Below are positions 38,222-49,300 of a stretch of 64,000 bases of DNA, piece after piece. Origin of the DNA: Ophiodon elongatus (lineage: Eukaryota > Chordata > Actinopteri > Perciformes > Hexagrammidae); assembly GCA_016806645.1 (NCBI GenBank), contig JACSYO010000527.1, positions 1,931,001 through 1,995,000 on the forward strand. Direction: 5' to 3'. The notes under the pieces were generated by a model. It was not told where the DNA came from and made no database searches. It saw only the letters and a list, made by a program, of their open reading frames with translations. Position 1 is the stretch's first letter. Each line of letters opens with the position of its first letter. Position numbers and translations under genes: made by a program.

Positions 38222-41038
38222 GTGAGTGAAGGGTATTGGGAACGTGTGTGTGTGTGTGCGGTGGGAGATCAATCACATGCAGTCAAGTAAAACAAAGTGT
38301 CCCCCTGTTGAGGTGAGGCTGAAGTGATTGAATCTGACATGTTTTATTATCAAGACACAGCACTTTGCTCTGCACTTCACCGCCAATTAGGGACGCTCAC
38401 CTTTTCAGTCTTGACCTCTACAGGACAAATTGTCTCTCTCTGTGCACACTGATGAGATCTGAATCCAACCTGAACTGACCTGAATCCCCATACTGGAGCC
38501 GCAGGTCTGACAGATCAGATTCCTGATATATATAAGTTGTTAGCCCGCATTGACCTTGGCCTCCTGTTTGTTGGCTGTCAGCCTTCAGGCCTCCGTTTCT
38601 TTAAACTAACAATCTTCTGGCAGCGTAGCAGCGTACTGTAAACAAAAGCTGTAACCTGATCACCAGTCAGGGTCCCAGTTCAGTTTCCTTCTTGTCCCAG
38701 TGGAAGAAATTAGGCTTGCAAGACAAGCAATATTCAACCCATAAAAGCACAAGCCAGCAAAGTAAACAGGAAAAATATCCATACTCATTTTTCAGAAGAA
38801 AAAAAAAAAACACCATAACATTGGAATGTGTGTTTAAACTGTCAAAAAAGTTGTTCACTCTACATTATGGAAATTTCTGAGATCCTTGGTAGTGCATTGA
38901 ATTGAACTTCAGAGCGCAGTAGCTGCTCGGGGGAATTTTATTTTTGTAAATCTACCTCTATGACCTCAAATAACAGCATTACCTTGAATAAATCATTTGT
39001 GCGCTAAATATGATAATTTTGTTTCCTCAAGTTATTTGTATCCTTGAATATAAATCTTGTCTCTAGGTGGAGGGAGGCCTTAAAACTCATAGGTTTGTTT
39101 TGGTCAATTGGTGAATTGACAAAATCATAATCATAATCAGCAATGATCATACTGAAGATGTTATTAATAAAACAGGACAAAAATAATAATAAAAGCTTAT
39201 GAAGAAAACACCGTTCTTCAGAGTCAAAGTCTGGTCAGATTAGGAAACAGGTGCTACTGGAATAAAACATAAATAACAAATTCAGAATCCTGACAGCCAA
39301 TCCTCCCAGGTGCACAACCATCTTTATCTATTGAATAATAATAATAATAATAATGATGTCTTTACTGTGTTCATTAAGTATACAATAAGGTGCGTATTTC
39401 CAGCCATTAAGAGCTAAGAGAACTTTTTTAGTGCACGCTCACTTAATGTGCTGAGGAACCTCTCTCTTCCCTAAAGCCTTTATTTTTCCAGGGCCTGCTA
39501 TTCCTCATTTGTCCAACAGTCATTGTTTTTAGCTCCCTCTAATCACCTGGCACTCTTACTCCCTGCACACCTGTCACTCGTTCCTTCATTCAGCCCCAGC
39601 TTATAAATACCAGCCACTATCCTACTCTCAGTTGCCTGATTGTGTATGTATCTGATCTGCCATTCTGGGTGACTGTGGTAGCTGCTGCATGTCCTTTATG
39701 CTTTTGCAGATTTGTTTAGATTGTTTGACTGATTTTGAAAATGGTTTAAAAGTAAAGCAGCTTTTTATTTTTCTCCCTTTCTTTCCTTTCCCCTATTTCT
39801 AGTTTATCCCCTAGTCTTTTGATTTTTTGGAAAGTGCTTCCTAAATAAAAATGTTTTAATGTTATTAAAGTACCTTGGACATGATGGACAGAAAGTTAAT
39901 CAACAATTTTGATAACCATGTCCGTCTTTTGAGAGGCAAAAAAAAATGTCAACTGTTCACTGAAGCTGTCAACTTGGTTCTGAGAGCTTGTGATAGATTT
40001 ATTTGTTTTGGCATTTTATTGGAAAAAAAAACTTTAATCTATATAAATAGTAATTAGATGTACCCCTACTTAAAAGTTTCTAACTTGACTTAATATAGAT
40101 GCTAGATTTGTGCAGTAGTTTTCCCTGTATCACCAACTCAAGTGTTAATCAATAGCCAGCCTTCACACTGTTATACAACTGCAAGTCCAACTTAACAAGC
40201 TCATCAGGTCCAGGTCAAATCCATCTGGCTCCTCAGATGAAGATCGTTTCCAGAAATAATTGTCTTTAGTCGCCAGAAGTCATATCTGTGGTTATTTTTA
40301 CCCACCACCAGCTTCTCTACTCCATCGGGGGCTGAATTCATATGCTGCCTACACCTCATTAAGAGAAATGCACAAAGGGATATAGTTGCCAAGGAATATC
40401 TCGGTATTTCTACCATCCAATCAGTAAAGATGATAAGAATGAGTCGGCCACAGATTATACATATAATATGAGCAAAGATTTGTTATCAATGAGATAAAAA
40501 ATAGTTCCATCTGGCACCTATTACCAAACACAGCCTGCTTATACATTGATTTATTAGTGAAATTGAAGGGATGGCAAACCAGGGAGTAGCTCTCCTAAAT
40601 ACAAGTCATCTCATAACTCAGCCAGTGCACAATTCTAATCAAACATAAGGTACAAAAATAGCCGGATGAATCTAATTGTTTTTCCGACTGTTAAGGAGAT
40701 GATTAGATAGCATTTTGTTAAATGCACTGTGTGCTTGCTGTTGGTTGGAGCCTTGCATTCATTTCAGCTGTTCAAGTAAAATAATATGATATAAATTGCT
40801 GTTTTCTTTAGGGTTTTGAATTGTAATTGATTCAGTAGCATTACCCAGCAAATATACTTCGAAGGTTTCATGGTTTAGCAAAGCACGTTGTTATTCCTTT
40901 TACGGTCCCTGTGCAGCACTGGGTAAATCTCCCTTCTATTCTGCTCTATCTTTGTTCTGCTTTTCATTCAAGCGTCCCAGAGACAAAACACAACTCTTTT
41001 ACAGACATCAATGTACGGGATAGATATAAATTTTTTTC

Positions 41039-41069
<31 letters not shown>

Positions 41070-41559
41070 ATTTTATAATATTTTGTTTTGGACACTGCTG
41101 CTCTGATTCATTGCAAAAGGCTTTAACTTTATTCCGATGGTCAAATAAAAGTTCTGTTTTTCTGTTTTTATTTGGTATGGTAATGTATTTCTGTCTTTAA
41201 CATGCTGCAGAAAACAAACCTGAGTCAGGTCAGTTTCAATGTAACACAATTAATGTCACTTTTAGTTTTCCTCTATAATACTAAAATTAAATGAAAAATT
41301 AAGCCTTCAATGATTGGAATAAATTAACTCCTCATTTAGCAAAGCAAGTGGATAAATCTCTTGGCGTTCCCATTATTAATTGAATAAAAAACACAGCTTG
41401 CAAACTGGTTGACCCTGTAATTATTGGACAAATGTCCCTGGTTCCTCAGCTCTATATGGAATAAATTGATTAAGTGGTAAAGAAACTTTATTTGCACTTG
41501 CACCTCCATCTTTTTATGTATTGGCTCAGTGCAGGTTGGGGCTTACATGGGTTTCTGAT
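38222..41559. other. Gene-free stretch
   Basis: No exon supported. Holds an AAT microsatellite at 39334-39357, an A-rich tract near 38799 and the AT run at 41039-41062. A GGAAAGTGCTTCCTAAATAA word at about 39830 may be the tail of an old LINE. Confidence 0.5.
41039..41062. repeat. (TA)n microsatellite
   Basis: About 12 TA units followed by TATAATATTTTATAATATTTTG. Confidence 0.9.
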
Positions 41560-41650
41560 TTTTAAATTGTTTTATTCTGTAAATCTTTGAATCCGGAAAG
41601 CACTTTGTGCTTAAACTTAAAGTGGTATATAAATAAAATAATAGTTATTA
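41560..41650 (+). mobile_element. LINE 3'-terminal remnant
   Basis: GAAAGCACTTTGTGCTTAAA, then AAAGTGGTATATAAATAAAA, closely resembles the standard 3' tail of fish L2/Rex-type LINEs (AAAGTGCTATATAAATAAA). No coding part remains upstream. Confidence 0.55.
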
Positions 41651-42587
41651 ATAATGATGCTCTGTGTCTCTCTATCGTCATCTGATTTATATCCGAATGC
41701 TTTTACATGTGCACCTGGTTCACTTCCTTCCCTGAGTGATATTGTGGCTCTGTGACACATTGCAAAGAATGGCATCTGTCATAAGAAACTTTCAAGACTT
41801 CCTGTCTGACATTCAGGTGCTTAATGTTTAATTAATGACGAAAGGCATCTCTGTAAAAGGCAGGGGTTGTCTGCCATGCAGCTCCCGGAGAAAAACAAAG
41901 CGTGAGGGGGAAAAACGTCATCTTTATCTCTGGAGTCTCTTTTTCCTCCATCTCGACCCACTCTCTGCCATCCATCACTGCTCTTAGCACCATGTGCTCA
42001 TCTGGCTTTGTTTTTCCCTCCTGTTGATTTGCGTTTTGATGATGAAAATATAACTGTCCTCCTTTTGCTTTTTCAAATGTCATAAAACGAGTGAGCTCAT
42101 GCATATGATTGTGTTTATGAGTGGGTGTATTTAATTGTGCAAATGTGATTGTGTGCCTCCACACATGCGTGTAAATATGAATGCTTAGAGCTGAATGCAC
42201 TTCACGGCACATATGGCGCTGAAGTAAACAAAAGCTAGCAGGCCATATGTCTTCCTGCAGGTGCTGCTCGGTGCTCAAGAGCCTGAAATCCTCTAGAGGC
42301 CTGTGCTGCGAAGCAAGTTCAACATACCCAGGATATCTTTTTCTTATATTTCCAACTATAATATTAGACAAATATGAGGACGTTAAGCACACAATCCAGG
42401 CTTAAAGATTCCCAGGTGCAGCTGCCAAATGCAAGAGGGACATCTGGCAACATATCACGGACTGTATGAATGTGTAAATTATTATGTTTAAAATATCACT
42501 GCCCCAACTAGGGCATGATTAGATCGGATTATAATAACATTTGTGTATTCCATTAAATGATTGTCATTTGCTTTGGGAAATTATGGC
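41651..42587. other. Gene-free stretch containing a 186-residue unassigned frame
   Basis: The minus strand has an uninterrupted frame at 41832-42392. It has no domain I recognise, no signal peptide, odd His/Thr/Arg content and no splice context. A frame of this size is not improbable by chance in a window this long, so I do not call it a gene. Confidence 0.45.
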
Positions 42588-42635
42588 ATGTATGTATGTA
42601 TGTATGTATGTATGTATATATACACACACACACAA
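42588..42635 (+). repeat. Compound (GTAT)n-(TA)n-(CA)n microsatellite
   Basis: Seven GTAT-type tetramers pass into TATATATA and then ACACACACACACA. This is responsible for the Met-Tyr-Val-Cys pattern in overlapping open frames. Confidence 0.9.
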
Positions 42636-42819
42636 GTTTAATCCTGGGAGACACCTATATTGGCATACTAGATTTAAAGACAAAACACACACACTGTACT
42701 TTAAAGAGTTTGTGAACAATTTCTGCCTCAATGCTGCCCTCTGTTTTTCCTCCAGTCTAGACACATGGCTTTGCCTGTCCTCCAGCACAATCCAGCCCAG
42801 AAGTCAAATTTACCAAGCT

Positions 42820-43640
42820 GTTCAGTATTCAGTTCTCATCTTGTTGCACCTGTTGGCGGCCTTTGTCACGGTGAAACATCAAATCCTTCTGTCCACCTTG
42901 TCCTAACTGGTTATCTCTGGTGCAGCACTCCATTGCTTTGAGTCCAACCTCACAGGGCGATTGCTCAAGTGGCAAAGCAAGGACAAGTGTCCAAGCATCA
43001 TTACCTCTCCACGGGTGGAACCGCAAAGATCAGTGCTTAGGCCCCTTCCTTCTCAATGTAAATCCCCTCCATTGCTATGCTGATGATACCCAGCTCTATC
43101 TGTCCTTCCTGCCAGACAATCCTACTGCGCTGCCACACATTTCATCCTTTCTCACTGAATGATGAAATGCAATCATCAACTCAATCTGACTGCGCTCCTG
43201 GTGGTCCCAGCCAGTCCCTCTGCACAGCACAACATTAGTATCCAGCTGTGCTCCTCCTTTTTTTTTCTCCAACAAAGTCTGCAAGAGATCTGGGCATCAT
43301 GATTGATGACGACTCATTTTCACTTAGCGTGTTGCATCTGTCCCTTTGTCAACATCAGAAAGATCAGCTTGACTACTGTGATACCCTTCTATCCTTCAAT
43401 TAACCAAAGACAACACTTTATTTCACTTTTCATGAATAGTCTCCACTGGCTCGCATTATGTCATGAGTGCTTTCCTATATAGCTGCCATTGGCTCAGAAC
43501 CCACCTACTTGAACTTCCATATCTCATTTGCTAAGACCAACCAACAACAACGATCAGTCCTACGGCACTGCAAGTCATGGAATCTCAATCAAAGCGAATC
43601 CCTCTCTGTCTTCAAAAATCACCTGAATACCAACCTACAT
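42820..43640 (+). mobile_element. LINE (L2/CR1-like) reverse-transcriptase relic
   Basis: A nearly collinear but frame-broken RT reading. It starts at LAAFVTVKHQILLSTLS (family D-L-x-A-A-F-D-T-V-N-H), then GISG-like, ESNLTGR-like, and QRSVLRPLP corresponding to G-x-x-L-G-P-L. HCYADDTQLYLSF follows, which contains the YADD catalytic motif, at about 43073-43111. Downstream fragments include IMIDDDSF-like, LDYCDTLLSFN, EPTYLNFHISF and KSWNLNQSESLSVFKNHL. The catalytic YADD survives, but stops and indels around it rule out a functional enzyme. Confidence 0.85.
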
Positions 43641-44754
43641 AAATAGACTTTTTTTTTTCTAGGCTCTCACAAAGTTTTACAAATACTATATCTTAAAGTA
43701 AAAACAAATCACAAAACAATAATGGCTTGAATAATTCAATAAGCTTTTTTTTGTTGGAATGACTGTGGGTCCCTTTGGAATCCATTGTAATTGCTTTGAA
43801 TACAAGCTCACCATAGCATCCTCAACAAAGGAGTAAAACTACTAATCAAATGTTCCAGGCCTTTAGGCAGTAAGAAGTTAATCAATTACAATTTGGATAA
43901 TAAATCTATAATTTCTCAATCATCAGAAGTGCCACACACATCTAGCCGGTTGGGTGATTAGAAGATTACACACACATTTTCAATGTAAGGCTAGTGGTGC
44001 ATTGTAGCTATTTTCTAATCCAATATTTATAGGAGGAAAATGGCTACTTCAGGAAGACTTGTCCTGCCTTTTAAAGAAGAGGTTGACTTTTCAGAGGGCC
44101 GTCAAAAGGAGTTTTGCACAAGCAAATGTTTGCCATGTCCATGTGCAAAGAGTATTTATAACATCAAATAATTCTGTCCTTGTTTAGAGTGTCCCTCTGT
44201 TCATTACTGTCCAAATGCTGTTTAAATTAACCAATCTGGTATGGATCTAAAAAGAAAAACCACATGCTCTGATCAAAGGAGAATTCACACCCTTTGATTA
44301 AGTCAGAATCAAACATTAAACCAGACCTGCAGTCCTTTCACCAGTGGGTTAGTGACAATCGTTTGATGCACATGCTTTATTGGGGACTTTATCCTTTATT
44401 CATAAAGAGCTTTGGGTTACATATTTTGCAATTGAGTAAAATCTATATAGGGAACAGAACTTCATAAAGGACTTTTGTATTAGTTTTGACATAACCGTGT
44501 TAAAGGTAAGGGTTCATTAAGGAATCATTCAATTCCATCTGCACGGTCAATAGATTCACTTTCATGAAGAGGCATGTCTCCAAAGAACAAAAACAATTGC
44601 TCTCCACAGCCCTGTCATTGGTGGATTCCATTCAGCTCCTGATCCTGTGTACAAGCAACCCATTCATTCATTTATTCCCAACTTGTCGTCACATACGGAC
44701 ACTTGGTCAGGACCCCTTAACATCCCTTTTTAACACGGGGTACCCCTTGGCATC
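43641..44754. other. Gene-free stretch
   Basis: No gene seen. The first 60 bases are probably the T-rich 3' tail of the preceding LINE. Confidence 0.5.
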
Positions 44755-44935
44755 CCTTAGGTTTCGGCAACAAAACCCCATGTTTAGGTTTAGGAAATTA
44801 TCAAGTTTATTTGTAACGAACTTAAGTCACAAAAGTACAGATGTTAAGTATGTTACATATGTACTTCAAATAAGTACTATAAATACTATAAGGACACATC
44901 CTTCCTTCCATGTTATTCAAGAGGTTGTATTTTTG
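44755..44935 (+). repeat. Dispersed repeat family A, copy 7
   Basis: GTTTCGGCAACAAAACCCCA, then TGTTTAGGTTTAGGAAATTA, then CTTAAGTCACAAAAGTAC and related words. It corresponds to the left half of the family. A 128-residue open frame (44564-44950) overlaps it and is not a gene. Confidence 0.6.
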
Positions 44936-45759
44936 ACATGGCAAGACTAATTACAGCCAATTAGTCGCTGTTACCATCTTGCCTGCGCCAATGCAGCTTT
45001 CTGAACTCAGCATCTATTTACGATATAAGAACATATTGTCATTTGATTGCTAAGAGGTTCTAAATTACATGAGTGCAGTTTTTAAGGGCTTCATCAAAGA
45101 GTGACAGCTTATATAAGAGATGTACAGTACATTGCCATGTAGCTGTTACCATGTATGAAATCCTTTTTTATGATTGTCTGATACCATGTTATTGCAGGTG
45201 TAAAAAGGAGAAAATCAACCTCAGTATTAATTTTTAAAAAGGCTGCATTTCTGCAGAGTAAAATAGCTCAATTCGTTTTTTTAAAGTGAGAAAATTGGGC
45301 TCTATTTAAAGGGCCTCAACTGTGAGGACTATAGAGTTAAGTGTTAGCATTTCCACTTGTATTTCAGCATAGCCTGTTATAGTTCATGTTGATAGTGTAA
45401 AAAATGTAGAACTCTTTAATACCTTACGTCTCTGAAAAACAATGGGGTTTTTATCCGATTTGTTTTTTTTTTAACACGCTGAAATGATTGATGAAAATTG
45501 TTTGAGGAATACTTAAACAATTTTTAAGCTGAATTAAATTATTGCAATTAATGCATTCTAATTAAATGTCAGTCCTTTTATTTTCTGTGTTACATAATGT
45601 TCAGATATATTTTAGGGAATTAAAAGAGCTACTCCTACTGTTTGTCACAAAGTGTAGCCAGGAAGGTAAACTTTGCATGTTATTTTGAGTGTAATTATTC
45701 TTTTGGAGTGTGGTGTTTTACTTTTTCTTTTTTTTTGTGCTTTGCCTGGCTGGCAAACA
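44936..45759. other. Gene-free stretch
   Basis: AT-rich; no exon or named repeat recognised. Confidence 0.5.
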
Positions 45760-46095
45760 CGACACTCCCCAAACACACTTGAGGCAAATCACAATCACGG
45801 GAGAGGCGCCAGATTGGACCGCGATCGATGAGTACGCAGTTGGGAACTCCGAGGAGAAACGGCAAACTAGAAGAAGGTGGTTGCAGGACTAAAAGAGGGA
45901 GCCTGTGGTTCACACGGCCAAACAGTCTGTCACCGGTTATGTTAATCAGAATATCCACGGCTGCATGTAAACAGGAATACTAGAGGAATATTAATTGTCA
46001 TTGGCCATGTAAATAGCTTTGTAGGAATATTGTGTTTTCGGAATAAGGGCAAAAACACTGAATATTTGGTGCATGTAAACATCGCCAATGATTAA
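45760..46095. repeat. Possible dispersed DNA-element fragment with CATGTAAA words
   Basis: A GC-richer segment (about 45760-45930) is followed by one in which GCATGTAAAC recurs at 45963 and 46071, with a diverged CCATGTAAAT at 46003, between GGAATATT words. This looks like a decayed fish transposon with internally repeated ends. A frame at 45710-45892 reads into the GC-rich part but has no recognisable domain. Confidence 0.35.
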
Positions 46096-47086
46096 TAGAA
46101 GCTATTTTGCTGAAATAGATCACACAAGGTCAGGTGTACCATTATCAACCGCTGCACTCAAGCAAGCAGCAAAAAGCAACACAATCCAGCTTAGAACTGC
46201 TCAGATCCATAGCACTAAAAAACTTCCCTCAACCTAACAGACTGGGTCTTGCCGATGGGCTGTTTCTCTACCTGATAGGACTCTTGTCAGGTTTGGCAAC
46301 TTCTTAGGGAAACGTGGACTTGTGTAAAAAGTGCACAAGTGATAAAAAAAAAAACGTGACACCTGAACATCGCATCAGCATTCAGAGCACAAGCCTCCCT
46401 CAGGCCGCATACATAAATATGTTATGAGCACGGCCTGCTGTCACTATACAGTCTGGCAGTAATGGATATTCAGGGTGAAGGGGCTCTTGTGGGAGCAGCA
46501 TGTAAAGGATGACTGGGCTGGAGTTAGTAACGCACCATTAACTGACTCCTCAGGATGCTCACAGACAGGGCAGAGAAGGAAACCCGGCCAGTCAGGAAAT
46601 CAATACAAAGCACATCAGTATGTGAGTCCGTGAGAGAGGGGGAGGATGATGTTTGCCATATCAGGATCACTTTAAACACCGAGTGCAATAAACACACAGG
46701 AATGCTCTCGTGGATGCTTGTACTTAACAAGTTTGAGCGTGTATGCTGACACACGGCGCAGAGACAACAGAATCTTCCATACTGCGGGTCAACAGACTCC
46801 TAGAAGATGCATACTAGATACCGAAGTGCAGAGTCAAAAAGGATAACGCCAACATAATTATGAAGTATAATTTATATAGGGTGTTCAAACTGAAAATTGC
46901 TTTTAGAATTGCAAAGCAATTGGAAAGTAATGCAATTGACAATCCAATAGTGAAAAGTTTATATTGCCTTGGACAAAAGCAGACTAATGCACATGACTCC
47001 TACGACAGGTGTAGACCACTCGTAAATTCAAAATAAGAGAAAATCCGTGCAAGCGGTAAGTTCTCCCAAATCATCGTACAAGCCAC
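46096..47086. other. Gene-free stretch
   Basis: No gene supported. The part 46370-46800 is higher in GC and has short open frames without domains. Confidence 0.5.
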
Positions 47087-47458
47087 TTAAAGGAGCAATG
47101 TGTAGGATGTAGTGACATCTAGTGGTGAGGTTGTAGATTGCATCCAACTTAATACCCCTTGGTTCACCCCTACTTCTTCAATTGTGTCGGAGAACTATTA
47201 GGGAATGTAAAAATATGAAGGGCTCTCTACAGAGCGAGTGTTTGGTTTGTGCGTTCTGCCCTACTGTAGAAACATGGCGGTGCAACATGGCGGAGTCTGT
47301 GAACCGGACAGTATATAGACATAAACGGCTCATTCTAAGGTAACAAAAACACAATTCTTAGTTTCAGGTTTATGATACGCCAATGAAAACATAGTTCTGA
47401 ATTTTTTATTCAATTTCTGCCAATAAATTCCCCTAAATCCTACAGACTGTTAATTTAA
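47087..47458. mobile_element. Near-complete miniature DNA transposon (MITE), TTAA-flanked
   Basis: A 372-bp non-coding element bounded by TTAA at both ends (47087-47090 and 47455-47458). The ends form an imperfect inverted repeat: the left end reads TTAAAGGAGCAATGTGTAGG, and the right end read on the minus strand is TTAAATTAACAGTCTGTAGG. Inside are GACATCTAGTGGTGAGGTTG, GTAGAAACATGGCGGTGCAA, CATGGCGGAGTCTGTG, AAACGGCTCATTCTAAGGTA and CCCCTAAATCCTACA, all hallmarks of a very abundant percomorph repeat I recognise. TTAA target duplication suggests a piggyBac-type mobilising enzyme, which is inference. Confidence 0.8.
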
Positions 47459-49069
47459 GAACAAACCTGTTTACACGTGTGGTTCTTGCATGAGGCCCAG
47501 TGCACACATTTCTTAAAAAATAAAAACTCTAGAAACACAATATGGATGGGTTCTGATGAAATCGCTGAGCTCCTCTTCCACCAGATGACGCACCTCCACA
47601 GCTTGAAACCGGGGTCGGGCCTATGTTTCCATCCAAATTAGGCCCTGTGTTTCCTCAGAACCATCCTTGGTTCATGTTAAAAATCTGTCTAAAACCTTTT
47701 TGATATGATGTGCTATACAACATTCAGTAACAGACAGAGTAAGGAACAAACAAACATGGACGAAAATATTATTTCACTGGCAGAGGCCCCTTGACTCGTC
47801 TCTCTGCTAGAGAAGCATGTTCAGACTCCTAATTTGTTTTACTATCTCAGCAGATCAGTAGTCTGTTAATGACTTCCCAAACCTGTAGTGTGAAGACATC
47901 AGAGAACGCCGAGCGTATGAGTGCCTTTATGAAGCAATGTGCTGTTCTTGTGATGCACTGTAGGTGGTAGAGGGTATAGAGGAAACGTGTGTGTGTGTGT
48001 GTGTGTGTGAGAGAGAATGATTGCGAGGCTGTCTGCTGTTTACGGGTGGGTGGGTTTGCTTAAGATTTTGTTTACACAAGCTGTTGCTCCCATGCGGTGT
48101 TTCTCCTTGTGTAAAAGCTTTCCGAAGAACTCAACGTGTTAAAAGTGCTGCCAAATGAGCAATCACACCCTGACAGCGTTTGTCTGCGGCGCCGTTCGGC
48201 TGCAGGAATCCAAACGATAAAACAGAGCCGTTAACGGCGAATGATGGGATGGTCATCTCGCCCTCACCTAGATCCATTTGAGTTTTGATGGCAGGATTTT
48301 TCTCATTCAGGGGGTCAGTGGAGCTCCGAGGCCGATGAGAACCTTGAGTAAAAATAATGTCCTAGCGGCTCGAGATCCAACATCTAATCTGGAAGAAAAA
48401 TGAACTGATTTGCTTCTACACAAGCGAATGGTTTTGGTCTCTTTCAGTTCAGGGTATTGCCAGGTGAATTAATTGACACTAACAAAGAGGGGCCTCCCAG
48501 GTTTTCAGTACCGTTTGACATGAAATAAGACGTTACATAGAATGTCAATGTCATACAAGAGCGGCCACTCAGGGGAGCTTAACGAGAACATCAGAGAAAT
48601 GAACCCAAAGCTGTAGATCGCGGAGAAATGAAGCATTGAAATGGTAGGACGTCTCACGGGCGCGGGCAGGAAAAGACAACTTTCTTTTTTCAGCTTTCTG
48701 AGTAAAACAAGGACACTCCTTTAATCTTAAAACCCAAGCTTCAGATCCTTCTCATCTGCAGCCATCTTCCCTGCATGAGTCATCCCAAATAGACTTGCCA
48801 TGTTGAAAAGGGCAGGCAGCTCTTTTTTTTTTTTTTTTTTAAGGTTTAGAATTTTCTTCAGATCAAATTTTCATAGAATTTGAAAGGGTAGAATTCTATG
48901 TTTCACAAGAGATGAGCTAGTGTTACTTTTTTTCATTTTGCATGTTTTACTCTGTACTACAGATCACATATACTGTATATATACAGTATACACAACATGC
49001 CGCTGCCAACCATCTTCTAAAGCAAGTTTTTGTTTTTATAAAAAAACATTTTGTGTCTTGGTAAGTTTC
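47459..49069. other. Gene-free stretch
   Basis: No exon found. Contains a TG microsatellite at 47989-48008 and a poly(T) run of about 18 at 48823. A GC-richer patch lies at 48170-48330 without coding signature. Confidence 0.5.
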
Positions 49070-49300
49070 CACCACGAGCCTCCACAACAGCTTCAAGGAT
49101 TCTTAGATGTAGCTAACAAGTGTGCAAGCTCTCCTGGAGGGATGGACACCCAATTATTCCAAAAGATATTCCCTCATTTGGCGTTTCGATGCTGGTGGAG
49201 AGTGCTGTCGGACACGTTGGTTAAACATGTCTCGTGGGTGTTGAGCTGAGCTGGGTTGAGATCCGATAAGTGTGGAGATGATATCATATAGTTCTCATCA
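49070..49300 (-). mobile_element. Tc1/mariner transposase relic (minus strand)
   Basis: The plus-strand order CCACCACGAGCCTCCACAAC, CTCCTGGAGGGATGGACACC, TTCCAAAAGATATTCCCTCA, GGAGAGTGCTGTCGGACACG and GGGTTGAGATCCGATAAGTG matches a Tc1-like transposase C-terminus read backwards. On the minus strand this gives degraded S-D-L-N-P, D-R-R-V-R-Q-like, QMREYLLE-like and RLVE-like pieces in shifted frames. It belongs to a different lineage from the 32.2 kb relic. Non-functional. Confidence 0.8.

Noticed and set aside
41832..42392. Longest unassigned open frame outside MFAP3 (186 residues, minus)
   Set aside because: No domain, odd composition, no splice or promoter context. A frame this long is not improbable by chance in about 60 kb read in six frames.
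44564..44950. 128-residue plus-strand frame
   Set aside because: About half of it is family A repeat, and the rest has no domain.
45710..45958. Overlapping 60- and 87-residue frames possibly encoding a small protein
   Set aside because: They lie in what looks like a decayed dispersed repeat. Neither has a recognisable domain and both strands are open only because of local composition.
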